Shown: in pieces, positions 28,432 through 37,319 of the stretch | Layout: each line of letters begins with the position of its first letter | Numbering within the stretch: position 1 is the first letter of the stretch | Assembly: GCA_016124315.1 (NCBI GenBank) | Contig: WGNW01000005.1 | Location: forward strand, 1 to 64,000 | Direction of reading: 5' to 3' | Source: Alphaproteobacteria bacterium | GTDB taxonomy: Bacteria; Pseudomonadota; Alphaproteobacteria; SMXS01 | DNA length: 64,000 nucleotides | Position numbers and translations under genes: made by a program | The notes under the pieces: model-generated | Databases searched by the model: none | Told to the model about the DNA's origin: nothing | What the model saw: only the letters and a program-made list of their open reading frames with translations

Positions 28432-29567
28432 TCAGGCGCGCAGGGGCAGGGCGGAAATCAGCCGGACGAGATCGCTCTGGCGGCTCACGCCCGTTTTCCG
28501 GAACACGTTGTAGAGGTGGTAGCGCGCGGTGTTGCGCGCAATGCCCAGCCGCGCCGCGCAGGCTTCCAGATCGAGCCCCGCCGCCAGCGCCGCGGCGATC
28601 TGGGCTTCCCGGCGCGACAGACCGTAGAGCCGGACCAGCGCGGGACCCGGCGCTTCGCGGCCTGCGTCAGGGTCGTTGACCAGGGCCATCGCCTCGGCGC
28701 TCTCCGCCGGATAGAAGCGGGCCGCGCCCCGCAGCGGCGTCACGATCACCGAAAGGGGGCGCCGGTCGTGGCCCCGCGAAACCGGGACGGCGCCGCCGCC
28801 CTTCGCCAGCGGCTTCGCCGGTTCGCCGAGAGCCGACTGGAGCAGCTTCTGCAGCGTCCGGTCCTCCGACGCCCGCGCCGCCCGCAGGCGCCCGGCGGCG
28901 ACCCTGAGGCCGGCGCGCGCGCCATGATCGCCTCGGCGCTCGCGTTGGCGTGGATCACCCGGCCGAAGCGGTTGAACAGCACGACGCCCTGGCCGCTCGT
29001 GTCGATCACCTCGGCGAGCGCACCCTCCGTGTTCCCCGCCAGTTCGAGGCGGCGGCCGATCTCGATGGCGCGCGCGACGTGCGGGCCGAGCCGGGCGACC
29101 AGGGCGATGTCGTCGCGGGAGGCGTGACCATCCTTCTCCCGCCGGCCCAGGCTGATCACCGTGTTGTATTCGGGGCGGCGCAGCGGCATCAGGCCCAGCG
29201 CGTAGGTGTGCTCGCCGACCACCCGGCACTCCCAGGCATAGAATTCACTCTGGCGCCAGGCGTCCTCGTCGGCGGCGAGGTAGTCGTAGAACAGCCGTTC
29301 GCGCGGGTGACTCAGCGCCCGGCGGGCGCGGAAGTCCTTCAGGATGAAGTAGCGGGCGTACTCCTCCTCGAAGTCGGTGCTGAAGCCGATGGTGCACTGC
29401 TGCAGCAGCAGGCCCGTGCGCGTGTCGTGAATCATCAGGTTGGAGCGCACCCCGCCCACCAACTCGTTGAGCCGGGCGAGGGCGACCGGCCAGGCGCCCG
29501 GATCGAGCGCGGCCTCGTAGACGGCGTCAAGCGCCGTCAGCACCGTTTCGTCGTCGAGCCTCGTCAT
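28432..29567 (-). pseudogene. LuxR-type transcriptional regulator, frameshifted
   Basis: The first reading frame, from ATG 29567, encodes a regulatory domain (MTRLDDETVLTALDAVYEAA ... VVLFNRFGRVIHANASAEA) and loses homology after AIMARA. The DNA-binding half continues in another frame to 28432: LRVAAGRLRAARASED, then the LuxR helix-turn-helix LSRREAQIAAALAAG and NTARYHLYNVFRKTG. Joining them gives a normal protein of about 377 residues. The break falls in a (GC)5 run at 28913-28922; removing one GC unit restores one open frame. It could be mutation, phase variation or an assembly error. Its position upstream of the autotransporter suggests control of that gene. Confidence 0.88.
28913..28922. 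repeat. (GC)5 dinucleotide run at the regulator frameshift
   Basis: Five tandem GC units inside the LuxR-type gene, exactly where the reading frame changes. With four units the two frames join as AIMARAGLRVAAG, which fits the family; with five they do not. A one-unit slip therefore explains the frameshift. Confidence 0.7.
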
Positions 29568-29710
29568 GGATGGCGTCCCGACTGATCACGGAGGGCGTGA
29601 GCAACGCTCGAGAAGTGTATGCCGCGTGGAGGCCAGCGGCAATCCTGCATGCCGCGCCACACGTCCTGCACAGCATGCATCGCGGAAAGGACGGCCGCGC
29701 GCGGCCCGTG

Positions 29711-31492
29711 CTAGCGGCCGATCCTGGCCAGTGCGGCGGCACAGGCATCGCCGCTGGATTCCAGCGGTTGCGTCTCGGTCTCGGGCTGCTTACCGGTCAG
29801 CTTGCCGAAGAAGCCGCCGATCTTGCCCATCAGGCCGCCGCCCGTGTCCCCGCCGCTGCCGCTCTTGCCGCCGAACAGCTTGCCGAAGGTCTTGGCCGCC
29901 CGGGTCGCCGCCATCGCCGTACCCATGGGGTCCGGATAGGCCTTCGGGTTCTTCAGCGTGCCCTCCACGCGGAAGGGCACGGCGAGGCTGGCGAGTGCGG
30001 TCTGGCGGGTGCGGGTGTCGAACAGCAGCTTCAGGCTTTCGTCCCTCAGGTCGATGCTGCCTTCGCCGGCGACGGTGAAGACGTCGCTGTCGACGACGAA
30101 GACCCGCGAGTTCGCCACCCCGCCGCTGACGTCGAAATGGCTGACGGCGCAGTTGAGCCGGGTCTGGTCGTTGCTGCCCAGCAGCGGACCCAGCACCTTG
30201 TCGAGTCCGGTCCCCACCACCGCCAGCAGCTTGTTGGTGATCACGCCGTCGGTGGCGACGAACTGGGTGGTGCCGCCCAGGGTGGAGGCGATGGCGCGGG
30301 GCGAGTTGCCGCTTCCCTGCAGGTTGAGGGAGAAGTCGATCTTGCCCTTGACGTCGCTGGTGACGTCCATGGTCTCGAGCACCTTGCCGTAGTCCAGGTC
30401 GGAGACCTTCAAGTCGGCGGACAGCATCGCCGGGTCGCGCGACGCGTTGAGCCGGCCCGTCGCCTCCAGCGTGCCGCCCATGGACGCGCCGGCCAGATGC
30501 TCCAGCACCAGGTCGCCGTCGTGCAGGGTGAGGGCGAGCTTGGCGTCCCTGACCGCCACCTTGTCGCTCAGCCGCACGGTCTCCGCGGCGATGCTCGCGT
30601 CCACGTCGACGGATTTCAGCATGCCTAGCGGCAGCGGGTCGGTGGTGAAGACGTAGGGGCCCTGATCGGCCGGCGGCGCGGCCGTCCCGTTCCCGTCCTT
30701 GCCGGAGTCCTCGCCGGACGCGGCGGCGTAGGGCGACAGGTCGATCAGCGGCGACTTGAACTCGACGGCGATGCGCGGGCGCGGTCCGCCGGTGGTCAGG
30801 CTGCCCTTGCCCTCGAGCCGGGTGTTGCCGTAGGTGATGTCGGCGTCGTCGATGCGGTAGAGGCCGTTCTCCTGTTCCAGGTCGGCGTCGATCTGGAACG
30901 GCGTGGCGGCGGCCTTGCCCTTCGCCTTGAGGCTGAGGGAGGTGGCCGACGGCGCCGAGCCGGTCATCTCGTCGAGGGTGAAGACGCTGGTCTCGCCGGT
31001 GGTGCCGTCGCGGTAGGTGACGGTGGCGTTCTCGATGGTGATGGCGCTGACCCTGGACAGGCGGAACGAGCTGGGCTCCGTCGCCGGCTGCTCGAGCGCC
31101 GCCAGTTCCCAGTTGCCCTTGCCCTCCCGATTCGTCTCCAGCAGGATCTGCGGTTCCACCAGCACGATCCGGTTGATGTCGATGTCGCCGGAGAACAGCG
31201 GCATTATCGCCAGCTCCAGCTCGAACTTCTTGATCTTCGCCATCTCCGGCCGGCTGCCCCAGGGCGCATTGGCGAAGGCGGCGTCCTCGATCACCAGCGC
31301 CGGATGCAGCGAGATGCGGAAGTCCAGCGGGCCGTCGATGGTCAGCTTGCGGCCGGTCGCCGCCTCCACCTGCTGCTCGGCGATCTGCTTGAGCTCGTCG
31401 CGGTCGAAGGTGAGCAGCACCACGTAGAGCGCGACGGCGGCGATGATCAGCAACGCGATCAGCCCGAGGACGATCCTGACGGCGATTTTCAT
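29711..31492 (-). CDS. AsmA family protein
   Basis: 593 residues from ATG 31492 (MKIAVRIVLGLIALL). One N-terminal membrane anchor (about 4-26) and a long periplasmic region with the AsmA N-terminal pattern (GRKLTIDGPLDFRISLHPAL, FANAPWGSRPEMAKI) and C-terminal AsmA repeats (DVKGKIDFSLNLQGSGNSP). AsmA-like proteins are large beta-groove proteins linked to outer-membrane lipid transport and assembly. A GGAGG lies just upstream of the ATG. An upstream-extended frame overlaps the P450 gene and is not credible. Same strand as the P450 upstream, 109 bases away. Confidence 0.9.
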   Translation of the reverse strand: MKIAVRIVLGLIALLIIAAVALYVVLLTFDRDELKQIAEQQVEAATGRKLTIDGPLDFRISLHPALVIEDAAFANAPWGSRPEMAKIKKFELELAIMPLFSGDIDINRIVLVEPQILLETNREGKGNWELAALEQPATEPSSFRLSRVSAITIENATVTYRDGTTGETSVFTLDEMTGSAPSATSLSLKAKGKAAATPFQIDADLEQENGLYRIDDADITYGNTRLEGKGSLTTGGPRPRIAVEFKSPLIDLSPYAAASGEDSGKDGNGTAAPPADQGPYVFTTDPLPLGMLKSVDVDASIAAETVRLSDKVAVRDAKLALTLHDGDLVLEHLAGASMGGTLEATGRLNASRDPAMLSADLKVSDLDYGKVLETMDVTSDVKGKIDFSLNLQGSGNSPRAIASTLGGTTQFVATDGVITNKLLAVVGTGLDKVLGPLLGSNDQTRLNCAVSHFDVSGGVANSRVFVVDSDVFTVAGEGSIDLRDESLKLLFDTRTRQTALASLAVPFRVEGTLKNPKAYPDPMGTAMAATRAAKTFGKLFGGKSGSGGDTGGGLMGKIGGFFGKLTGKQPETETQPLESSGDACAAALARIGR

Positions 31493-31601
31493 GAGGGCCT
31501 CCCTCCGCTGCATCCCTGTCCGGCCCGTTGTAACACGGGACGGTCGCCGTTTGGGCGGATTGAACGGATTTTGAAGGGACCGCCCGGCTGGCGGCGCGGG
31601 C

Positions 31602-32849
31602 CTACCGGATGCGGTAGCGGATCGGCAGCCGCTTGAGGCCGCTGACGAAGCTGGATTGCACCAGCGCCGGGTCGCCGGCCAGTTCCACGTGCTCGAGCCG
31701 GGGCAGCAGCTCGGCGAACAGGGCACGCATCTCCATCTTGGCCAGGTACTGGCCGAGGCACAGATGCGGCCCGTAGCCGAACGCCAGGTGCCGGTTCGGC
31801 GCCCGGTCGATGCGGAACGCCAGCGGATCGGCGAACGCGTCCTCGTCCCGGTTGGCGGCGTGGTAGAGCAGCATCACGGTGTCGCCCTTGCGGATGGTCT
31901 TGCCGCGCAGGGTGTAGTCCTCGGCGGCTGTGCGCATGAAGTGCTTCACCGGCGTCGACCAGCGGATCATCTCGTCGACCGCCGCGTTCAGCAGCGACGG
32001 ATCGGCCTTGAGGCGCTCGAACTGGTCCGGATGGCGGATCATCGCTAGCAGCCCGCCCGACGTGGACGAACTGGTGGTGTCGTGGCCGGCGGTCACGATG
32101 ATCATGTAGTAGGACATCACCTCCAGATGGTTCATGTACTCGCCGCCGATGCGGGCGTTGGCGATCACCGAGGCCATGTCGTCGCGGGGGGTCGCGCGGC
32201 GGTCCTCGGTCATCTGGGTGAAGTAGGCGAAGGCCTGCTCGATGGTCGACATGTCGGTCAGCGCCTTGTCCTGCTGCTCGGCGTCCGGGTCGGCCGGCGC
32301 GAACAGCTCCTGGGTCAGCTTCATCATCATCGGCCCGTCGGACTCGGGCGCGCCCAGGATCATCAGGATGACGTGCAGCGGATAGGGCAGCGCCACCTCG
32401 CTGACGAAGTCGCAGTCCTGCTTCTCGGCCATGCGGTCCACCGTGCGCTTCGCCAGGTCGGCGATGCCCTCCTGCAGCTTGTTCAGGTTGCGCGGCTGGA
32501 ACCAGTCCTGGGAGATGGCGCGGAACACGCGGTGGTCGGGGTTGTCCATGTGGATGAGGGTGCGCAGCAGCACCTCGCTGCCGCCGGTGAAGGCGCGCAC
32601 CGCCTCCTCCTGGGCAATGCTCTGCAGCACCGGGCGCGGCCAGTTGTGGAATTTCTCGTTCTGCCGCTCGATCTCCATGATGTCGGCGTGCCGCGTGACC
32701 GCCCAGAACGGACGGAACCCTTCCGGCTCCAGCCAGACCACCGGATCGTCGCGGCGCATGCCGTCCAGCAGGGCATAGAAATTCCGCTCGTCCCCCCAGG
32801 CCTGCGGCAGGGCGATGGCGCTATAGTCGGCGGCCTTGGTGGTGCTCAT
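31602..32849 (-). CDS. Cytochrome P450, second
   Basis: 415 residues. I-helix TAGHDTTSSSTSG, ExxR in DEMIRWSTPVKHFMR, and haem loop FGYGPHLCLGQYLA with ligand Cys364. The TPVKHFMRTA stretch after ExxR is common in P450s of sphingomonads and mycobacteria that hydroxylate terpenoids, steroids or fatty acids (CYP108/125/142-like), but the substrate cannot be assigned. It is not closely similar to the P450 at 3411. Start ATG 32849 (MSTTKAAD); a TTG 15 bases upstream is possible. No redox partner adjacent. Confidence 0.93.
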   Translation of the reverse strand: MSTTKAADYSAIALPQAWGDERNFYALLDGMRRDDPVVWLEPEGFRPFWAVTRHADIMEIERQNEKFHNWPRPVLQSIAQEEAVRAFTGGSEVLLRTLIHMDNPDHRVFRAISQDWFQPRNLNKLQEGIADLAKRTVDRMAEKQDCDFVSEVALPYPLHVILMILGAPESDGPMMMKLTQELFAPADPDAEQQDKALTDMSTIEQAFAYFTQMTEDRRATPRDDMASVIANARIGGEYMNHLEVMSYYMIIVTAGHDTTSSSTSGGLLAMIRHPDQFERLKADPSLLNAAVDEMIRWSTPVKHFMRTAAEDYTLRGKTIRKGDTVMLLYHAANRDEDAFADPLAFRIDRAPNRHLAFGYGPHLCLGQYLAKMEMRALFAELLPRLEHVELAGDPALVQSSFVSGLKRLPIRYRIR

Positions 32850-32928
32850 GATGGTCCGGCCCAATCCCGTTGCGGCAAATGCCGGGATTATGGCCGAGGC
32901 ATGCGGCTCCCGCCACTCTCAAGCGGCA

Positions 32929-33348
32929 TCAATTTTCGTCGACGATCTCGAAATCGTGGGTGATGGCGGCGGTCTTCGCCAGCATGGCCGAGGCCGAGCA
33001 GTACTTCTCCGCCGACAGGGCGATGGCGCGCTCCACCTTGGCCGGGTTGAGGCCCCTGCCCGCGACCACGAAGTGCAGGTGGATGCGGGTGAAGACCTTG
33101 GGATCCTCCTCCGCCCGGTCCGCGTCCATCTCGACGGCGCAGTCGGTGACCGCCTCGCGGCCCCGCTCCAGGATGTGCACCACGTCGAACGACGTGCAGC
33201 CGCCCAGCCCGAGCAGAATCATCTCCATGGGCGTGGGCGCGATGGCGACGCCGCTGTTGCCCGCCTTGCTCCCCATCAGCACGGCGTGACCGGTGTCGGA
33301 CTCGCCCAGGAAATTGCGATCCTCGATCCACTTGACGCGGGCTTTCAT
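32929..33348 (-). CDS. OsmC family protein, YhfA-like
   Basis: 139 residues. Both redox cysteines are present: Cys51 in LGLGGCTSFDVV and Cys117 in AEKYCSASAML, the pair used by OsmC/Ohr-type thiol peroxidases. This sequence is closest to the YhfA subgroup, which has the same cysteine spacing but no established substrate. It lies 79 bases upstream of the P450 start on the same strand and diverges from the radical SAM gene. Confidence 0.9.
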   Translation of the reverse strand: MKARVKWIEDRNFLGESDTGHAVLMGSKAGNSGVAIAPTPMEMILLGLGGCTSFDVVHILERGREAVTDCAVEMDADRAEEDPKVFTRIHLHFVVAGRGLNPAKVERAIALSAEKYCSASAMLAKTAAITHDFEIVDEN

Positions 33349-33630
33349 CCGGCAGGTCCTCCTCGTTCGCGGCTACCCGCAATCTAACCGCTGGCTTCCG
33401 GACGGGAAACCGGTCATTGGTGAGGTGAGCGGCGGTGCGTGGGGAGAGGCGCGGTCGGGCCGGACGATGTCGGAACGGCAAAGCGACGATCCTGAAAAAT
33501 AATCTTGGAGGTGATGCGGCATCGGCACCGTCTTAAGAGTGCAAGCTATGCCCATTTCAGCCGGTCACGCCGCATGAGCGCAGCGCCGACACACCAAGCA
33601 CGAGGACGTGCCGAAAACGGGGGACGAAAA

Positions 33631-35217
33631 ATGCAATCGCGCCGGGTTACGATCATCGATTTTGCGACCAGGGGGCCGCAGAAGCGTCTCTATTCGCGCA
33701 TCATGAACGCCAATTATGCGAGCATCATGCCGCAGGTTCTCGGCGTCTGGTGCGAGGAACTGGGCCACAAGGTCCGCTATGTTTGTTACACCGGCACCGA
33801 GGACATCACCGGCGCGCTGGTCGAGGATACGGATATCCTGATCCTCGGCGCGTTCACCCGCTCGGCCATCGCCGCCTACGCGGTCAGTGCCATCTACCGG
33901 CAGAAGGGGGTCGTGACCGTGCTCGGCGGTCCGCACGCGCGGTGCTACCCGGAGGACGCGGTCAAGTATTTCGACTACGTGCTCGGCTTCACCGACAAGA
34001 CGCTGATCGACGACCTGCTGCGGGACTGCGCGCCCCAGCGGCCGCAGGGGCGGGAGCTCTCCGCGTCGCGTCAGCCCGACAGCCTCCCCGGGGTGCGCGA
34101 GCGCTGGAAGTTCATCGCGCCGACCATCGCCAAGGCGCCGGCCCTGAAGCTGATCCCGATGATCGGCAGCATGGGCTGCCCCTACACCTGCAGCTTCTGC
34201 ATCGACTCCACCGTCGCCTACCAGCCGATGGCCTTCGAGCAGGTCGCCGAGGACCTGCGCTTCGTGCAGACGGTGCAGAAGCGGCCCTACGTGGCCTGGC
34301 ACGACCCCAATTTCGGAGTCCGGTTCGACGACTACATGAGCACCATCGAGGGCGCCGCCAGGCCGGGTGCGGTGCGCTTCGTCGCCGAGAGCAGCCTGTC
34401 GCTGCTGTCGGAGGCCAACGTGAAGCGGATGGGCCGCAACGGCTTCGTCGGCATGCTGCCCGGCATCGAATCCTGGTTCGACTACGGCAACAAGTCGCGC
34501 GCCACCCGCGCCCACGGCGCCGACAAGGTGCGCCAGGTCTCGGATCACGTGAACATGATCCTGCGCCACATTCCCTACGTGCAGACCAACTTCGTCCTCG
34601 GGCTCGACCAGGACGAGGGCGATGCGCCATTCGAGCTGACCAAGCAGTTCCTCGACGCCTCGCCCGGCGCCTACCCGGCATTCTCGCTCTGGACGTCCTA
34701 CGGGCGGGCCGCGCCCATGAACCGCGACCTGCAGAACAATGGCCGGGTGCTGCCCTTCCCGTTCCACTTCCTCAACAGCACGCGGGCGATGAACGTCGTG
34801 CCCGCCAACTACAGCTGGGACCGGTTCTACGACCTGGCCATCGACATCACCCGTTACTCCTATTCGCGCAAGGCGATGGCGCGGCGCTGGCGGGCCAACA
34901 GCGGCCTCACCGCGAAGTCGCTCAACCTGGTGCGCGCCGCCTCGTCCAGCCGCGTCGCCTACCAGACCAGGACGCGGGCCATGCTCGACAGCGACCCCAG
35001 CGTGAGACGCTACTTCGCGGGCGAGAGCCGGGAGCTTCCCGAGTTCTACCGGGCCCAGATCCAGCGCGATCTCGGCGCCTGGTGGGAAGCCCTGCCCCCC
35101 GGCGGCCTCGATCACGACCAGAACGCCTACGCCAACGATCCGGGGCGCCGGAGCCACCGGTCGGCGGTCGGCGCCGCCGCGCCGCTGGCGGAGGTTGCCG
35201 CGGCGCCCGTGATCTGA
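33631..35217 (+). CDS. B12-binding-domain radical SAM protein
   Basis: 528 residues from ATG 33631, which follows GGGGGACGA. Residues about 1-150 look like a cobalamin-binding Rossmann domain (DTDILILGAFTRSAIAAYAV, VTVLGGPHARCYPED), and Cys183, Cys187 and Cys190 in GCPYTCSFC form the 4Fe-4S/SAM site. Later landmarks are VAWHDPNFGVRFDDY, GMLPGIESWFDYG and NFVLGLDQDEGD. The C-terminal 150 residues have no domain I recognise. Reaction unknown; B12 radical SAM enzymes do methylations or ring rearrangements. It is a lone gene with no biosynthetic partners. The frame is open upstream to 33505, but with AT-richer, non-conserved sequence. Confidence 0.85.
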   Translation: MQSRRVTIIDFATRGPQKRLYSRIMNANYASIMPQVLGVWCEELGHKVRYVCYTGTEDITGALVEDTDILILGAFTRSAIAAYAVSAIYRQKGVVTVLGGPHARCYPEDAVKYFDYVLGFTDKTLIDDLLRDCAPQRPQGRELSASRQPDSLPGVRERWKFIAPTIAKAPALKLIPMIGSMGCPYTCSFCIDSTVAYQPMAFEQVAEDLRFVQTVQKRPYVAWHDPNFGVRFDDYMSTIEGAARPGAVRFVAESSLSLLSEANVKRMGRNGFVGMLPGIESWFDYGNKSRATRAHGADKVRQVSDHVNMILRHIPYVQTNFVLGLDQDEGDAPFELTKQFLDASPGAYPAFSLWTSYGRAAPMNRDLQNNGRVLPFPFHFLNSTRAMNVVPANYSWDRFYDLAIDITRYSYSRKAMARRWRANSGLTAKSLNLVRAASSSRVAYQTRTRAMLDSDPSVRRYFAGESRELPEFYRAQIQRDLGAWWEALPPGGLDHDQNAYANDPGRRSHRSAVGAAAPLAEVAAAPVI

Positions 35218-35218
35218 C

Positions 35219-35237
35219 CCGGCGGCGCTACCGCCGG
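35219..35237. terminator. Hairpin between convergent genes, overlapping a stop codon
   Basis: CCGGCGG (35219-35225) and CCGCCGG (35231-35237) form a 7-base-pair stem with a five-base loop. It starts two bases after the radical SAM stop and includes the stop of the cyclotransferase gene on the other strand. No T-tract, so intrinsic termination is uncertain. Confidence 0.45.
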
Positions 35238-35662
35238 CGCAGCCCGGCCAGGTGGCGCCGGTAGGCGTCCGGAAACCCGTGGTGCGCCGCGGCTTCCTCA
35301 AGGGATTCCAGGTAGCCTGCCTTGGGCAGGTCGGGTTCGGCGTCGGTGGCGATGTAGACCATGGCGTCCTCGCCCGGGTCGGGCTCGGCGACGGGGCTGA
35401 CCGTGTCCTTGCGGTAGTGGCCGGGGCCGATGCCCTCGATCACGTCGAGGGTCGCCTCGCAGGCCGGTGTCAGCCGCCACAGCACGCCGTGCACCTCGCT
35501 ACCCGGCTCAGGCACGACGGTGCTGACGCCGCGCCGGTTGATCAGCAGCCGGTGGCCGGGCAGCACGGCCGGGCCGACGAAGGCCGCCGCCGGGCAGCGC
35601 TCCGCCATGATCGCGGGGTGCATGTTGCGGCCGTAGGCGAAGTAGAGGCGGGTGTCCGTCAT
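35228..35662 (-). CDS. Gamma-glutamylcyclotransferase-like protein
   Basis: 144 residues. N-terminal LYFAYGRNMHPAIMAERCP is the GGCT-like substrate loop (usual YFAYGSNM), and LDVIEGIGPGHYRKD holds the likely catalytic glutamate. The family acts on gamma-glutamyl amines, peptides or glutathione; the exact substrate is unknown. The ATG overlaps the stop of the LLM oxidoreductase as ATGA, so the two genes are translationally coupled. Confidence 0.88.
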   Translation of the reverse strand: MTDTRLYFAYGRNMHPAIMAERCPAAAFVGPAVLPGHRLLINRRGVSTVVPEPGSEVHGVLWRLTPACEATLDVIEGIGPGHYRKDTVSPVAEPDPGEDAMVYIATDAEPDLPKAGYLESLEEAAAHHGFPDAYRRHLAGLRRR

Positions 35663-36573
35663 GCCAGCCGCCGGGCGACGGTCTCGTCGAGCCAGCGCAG
35701 GTCGTCGATGCTGGAGCAGGAGACGGTGACCTCGGCGCAGCCCGCCTCGGCAAAGCGGCCGAGCTGCTCGCACATGGCGTCGCCGTCGCCGTGGAGCACG
35801 CCGCCCACGCCCCAGTCGGTCACCGAGTCCTTGCGGCCCCAGCCGCGCGCCATGTCGCGGATGCGGTGGGCCAGTTCCTCGGCGCCCTTCTCGTCGGCGC
35901 CGCGGGCCATCACCACGTCGCAGGTGATCGCCACCTCGGCCGGGTCGCGCCCGGCCTGCTGCACCGCCTCGGCGAGCGGGCCGGCGATCTCCAGCACCTG
36001 CTTCGGCGAGAGCTGCCAGGTGTTGACGGCGTCGGCGTGGCGGGCCGCCACCTGCATGGCGAGGCCCGCCTTGTTCATGCCGATCCAGATGGGCACCGAG
36101 CCGTTGACCGGCAGCGGCGCGAAGTCGGCCTCGCCCTCGTAGGTGTGGAACCGGCCCTGGAAGCCGTCGATGCGGCCGGTGAAGAGCTGCTTCAGGATGA
36201 CGATGGTCTCTTCCAGGTAGTCGACCCGGTCGCGGAAGCCGGCCATGGGAAAGCCGTAGGGCACGAAGTCCTGCACTTCGTAGGCGGTGCCGATGCCTAG
36301 CACAACGCGGCCGCGCGACAGCACGTCGACGCTCGCCACCTGCTTGGCCAGCCGCGTCGGGTGATAGAACGGCGCGCCGGTGACGTGGGTGCCCAGCGCG
36401 ATCCGGCTCGTCTTCGCCGCGGCGTAGGCCAGCCACGTCCAGGACTCGGTGACCGCGAACGACGGATGGTCGGCGATGTAGAGGCCATGGATCGCCGTCC
36501 GGTCGATCTCCTCCAGATGCGGCGTCGCCCAGTCCTGGCTGGTGATGATCACGCTCAGCTTCGGCGCTTGCAT
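35659..36573 (-). CDS. LLM class flavin-dependent oxidoreductase
   Basis: 304 residues from ATG 36573 (MQAPKLSVIITSQDW), preceded by GGGAGAAG. Luciferase-like TIM barrel: IALGTHVTGAPFYHPTRLAKQVASVDVLSRGRV is the classic LLM core, followed by GIGTAYEVQDF and PIWIGMNKAG. Such enzymes use FMNH2 or F420; which one cannot be told. Substrate unknown. It forms a coupled pair with the cyclotransferase-like gene and diverges from the SnoaL-like gene. Confidence 0.9.
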   Translation of the reverse strand: MQAPKLSVIITSQDWATPHLEEIDRTAIHGLYIADHPSFAVTESWTWLAYAAAKTSRIALGTHVTGAPFYHPTRLAKQVASVDVLSRGRVVLGIGTAYEVQDFVPYGFPMAGFRDRVDYLEETIVILKQLFTGRIDGFQGRFHTYEGEADFAPLPVNGSVPIWIGMNKAGLAMQVAARHADAVNTWQLSPKQVLEIAGPLAEAVQQAGRDPAEVAITCDVVMARGADEKGAEELAHRIRDMARGWGRKDSVTDWGVGGVLHGDGDAMCEQLGRFAEAGCAEVTVSCSSIDDLRWLDETVARRLA

Positions 36574-36680
36574 GTTTTTGCTTCTCCCGTTCTCCAAGTC
36601 GCGCCATCCTAGCGGGGTGGGGAGAACGATGGAACGCCGGACGGGGAGGTCCGGCGGTCCGCTCGACGACGGGGAGACGG

Positions 36681-37238
36681 ATGAGCGCGACGACCACCTA
36701 CGACATCGAGGCGATGGCCCGGCGGCTGACCGAGCTGGACGACCTGGAGGCGATCCGCGACCAGCAGGTCCGCTACGGCCGGGCGTTGGACTGGGACGAC
36801 GAGGCGCTGCTGGCCGAGGTGTTCTGGCCCGACGCCGAGGTCGACTACGGCTTCTTCGTCGGCCGCGGCGACGAGTTCGTCCGGGTGATGATGACCATCA
36901 CCCGGGAGTCGGGATGCCGGCCCTGGCACGCCATCTCGGGCCAGACGGTGCGGCTAGACGGCCCGGCGGCCGCCGATGCCGAATGCTACTTCATGGGCTG
37001 CAGCACCCGTTCCGACGTGACCGGCGATACCGAGGTCCAGCTGATCGGCGGCCGCTACCTGGACCGCTTCGAGAAGCGGGACGGCGCATGGCGGGTGGCG
37101 CGGCGCACCCTGATCTGCGACTTCCGCTACAAGGACGTCGCGCCGACGGAAAGCGCCGTCGGCTTCGCCGCCCAGCTCTACGACCACGGCCGGCTGAGCC
37201 CGGCGCACCCGCTCTACTGGCATTTCAGCCGCCGCTGA
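36681..37238 (+). CDS. SnoaL/NTF2-like protein
   Basis: 185 residues with a SnoaL_4-type start (RLTELDDLEAIRDQQVRYGRALDWDDEALLAEVFWPDAE) and a cone-shaped NTF2 fold pattern, ending CDFRYKD...HPLYWHFSRR. Members include polyketide cyclases and dehydratases of steroid or aromatic catabolism. Ribosome site GGGGAGA. It sits 81 bases before an SDR on the same strand, suggesting a small catabolic unit. Confidence 0.85.
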   Translation: MSATTTYDIEAMARRLTELDDLEAIRDQQVRYGRALDWDDEALLAEVFWPDAEVDYGFFVGRGDEFVRVMMTITRESGCRPWHAISGQTVRLDGPAAADAECYFMGCSTRSDVTGDTEVQLIGGRYLDRFEKRDGAWRVARRTLICDFRYKDVAPTESAVGFAAQLYDHGRLSPAHPLYWHFSRR

Positions 37239-37319
37239 GGGCCGGCCCGAGTCAATCGTCCTTCCAAGCGGCTCTCCCGGATGCTTAGATGCGCGCCGCG
37301 AACGGCAGGGAGGATAGCC

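Noticed and set aside
31562..31576. GAAC-N7-GAAG near-match to a LexA box upstream of the AsmA gene
   Set aside because: One of eight conserved bases is wrong and there is no repair gene downstream.
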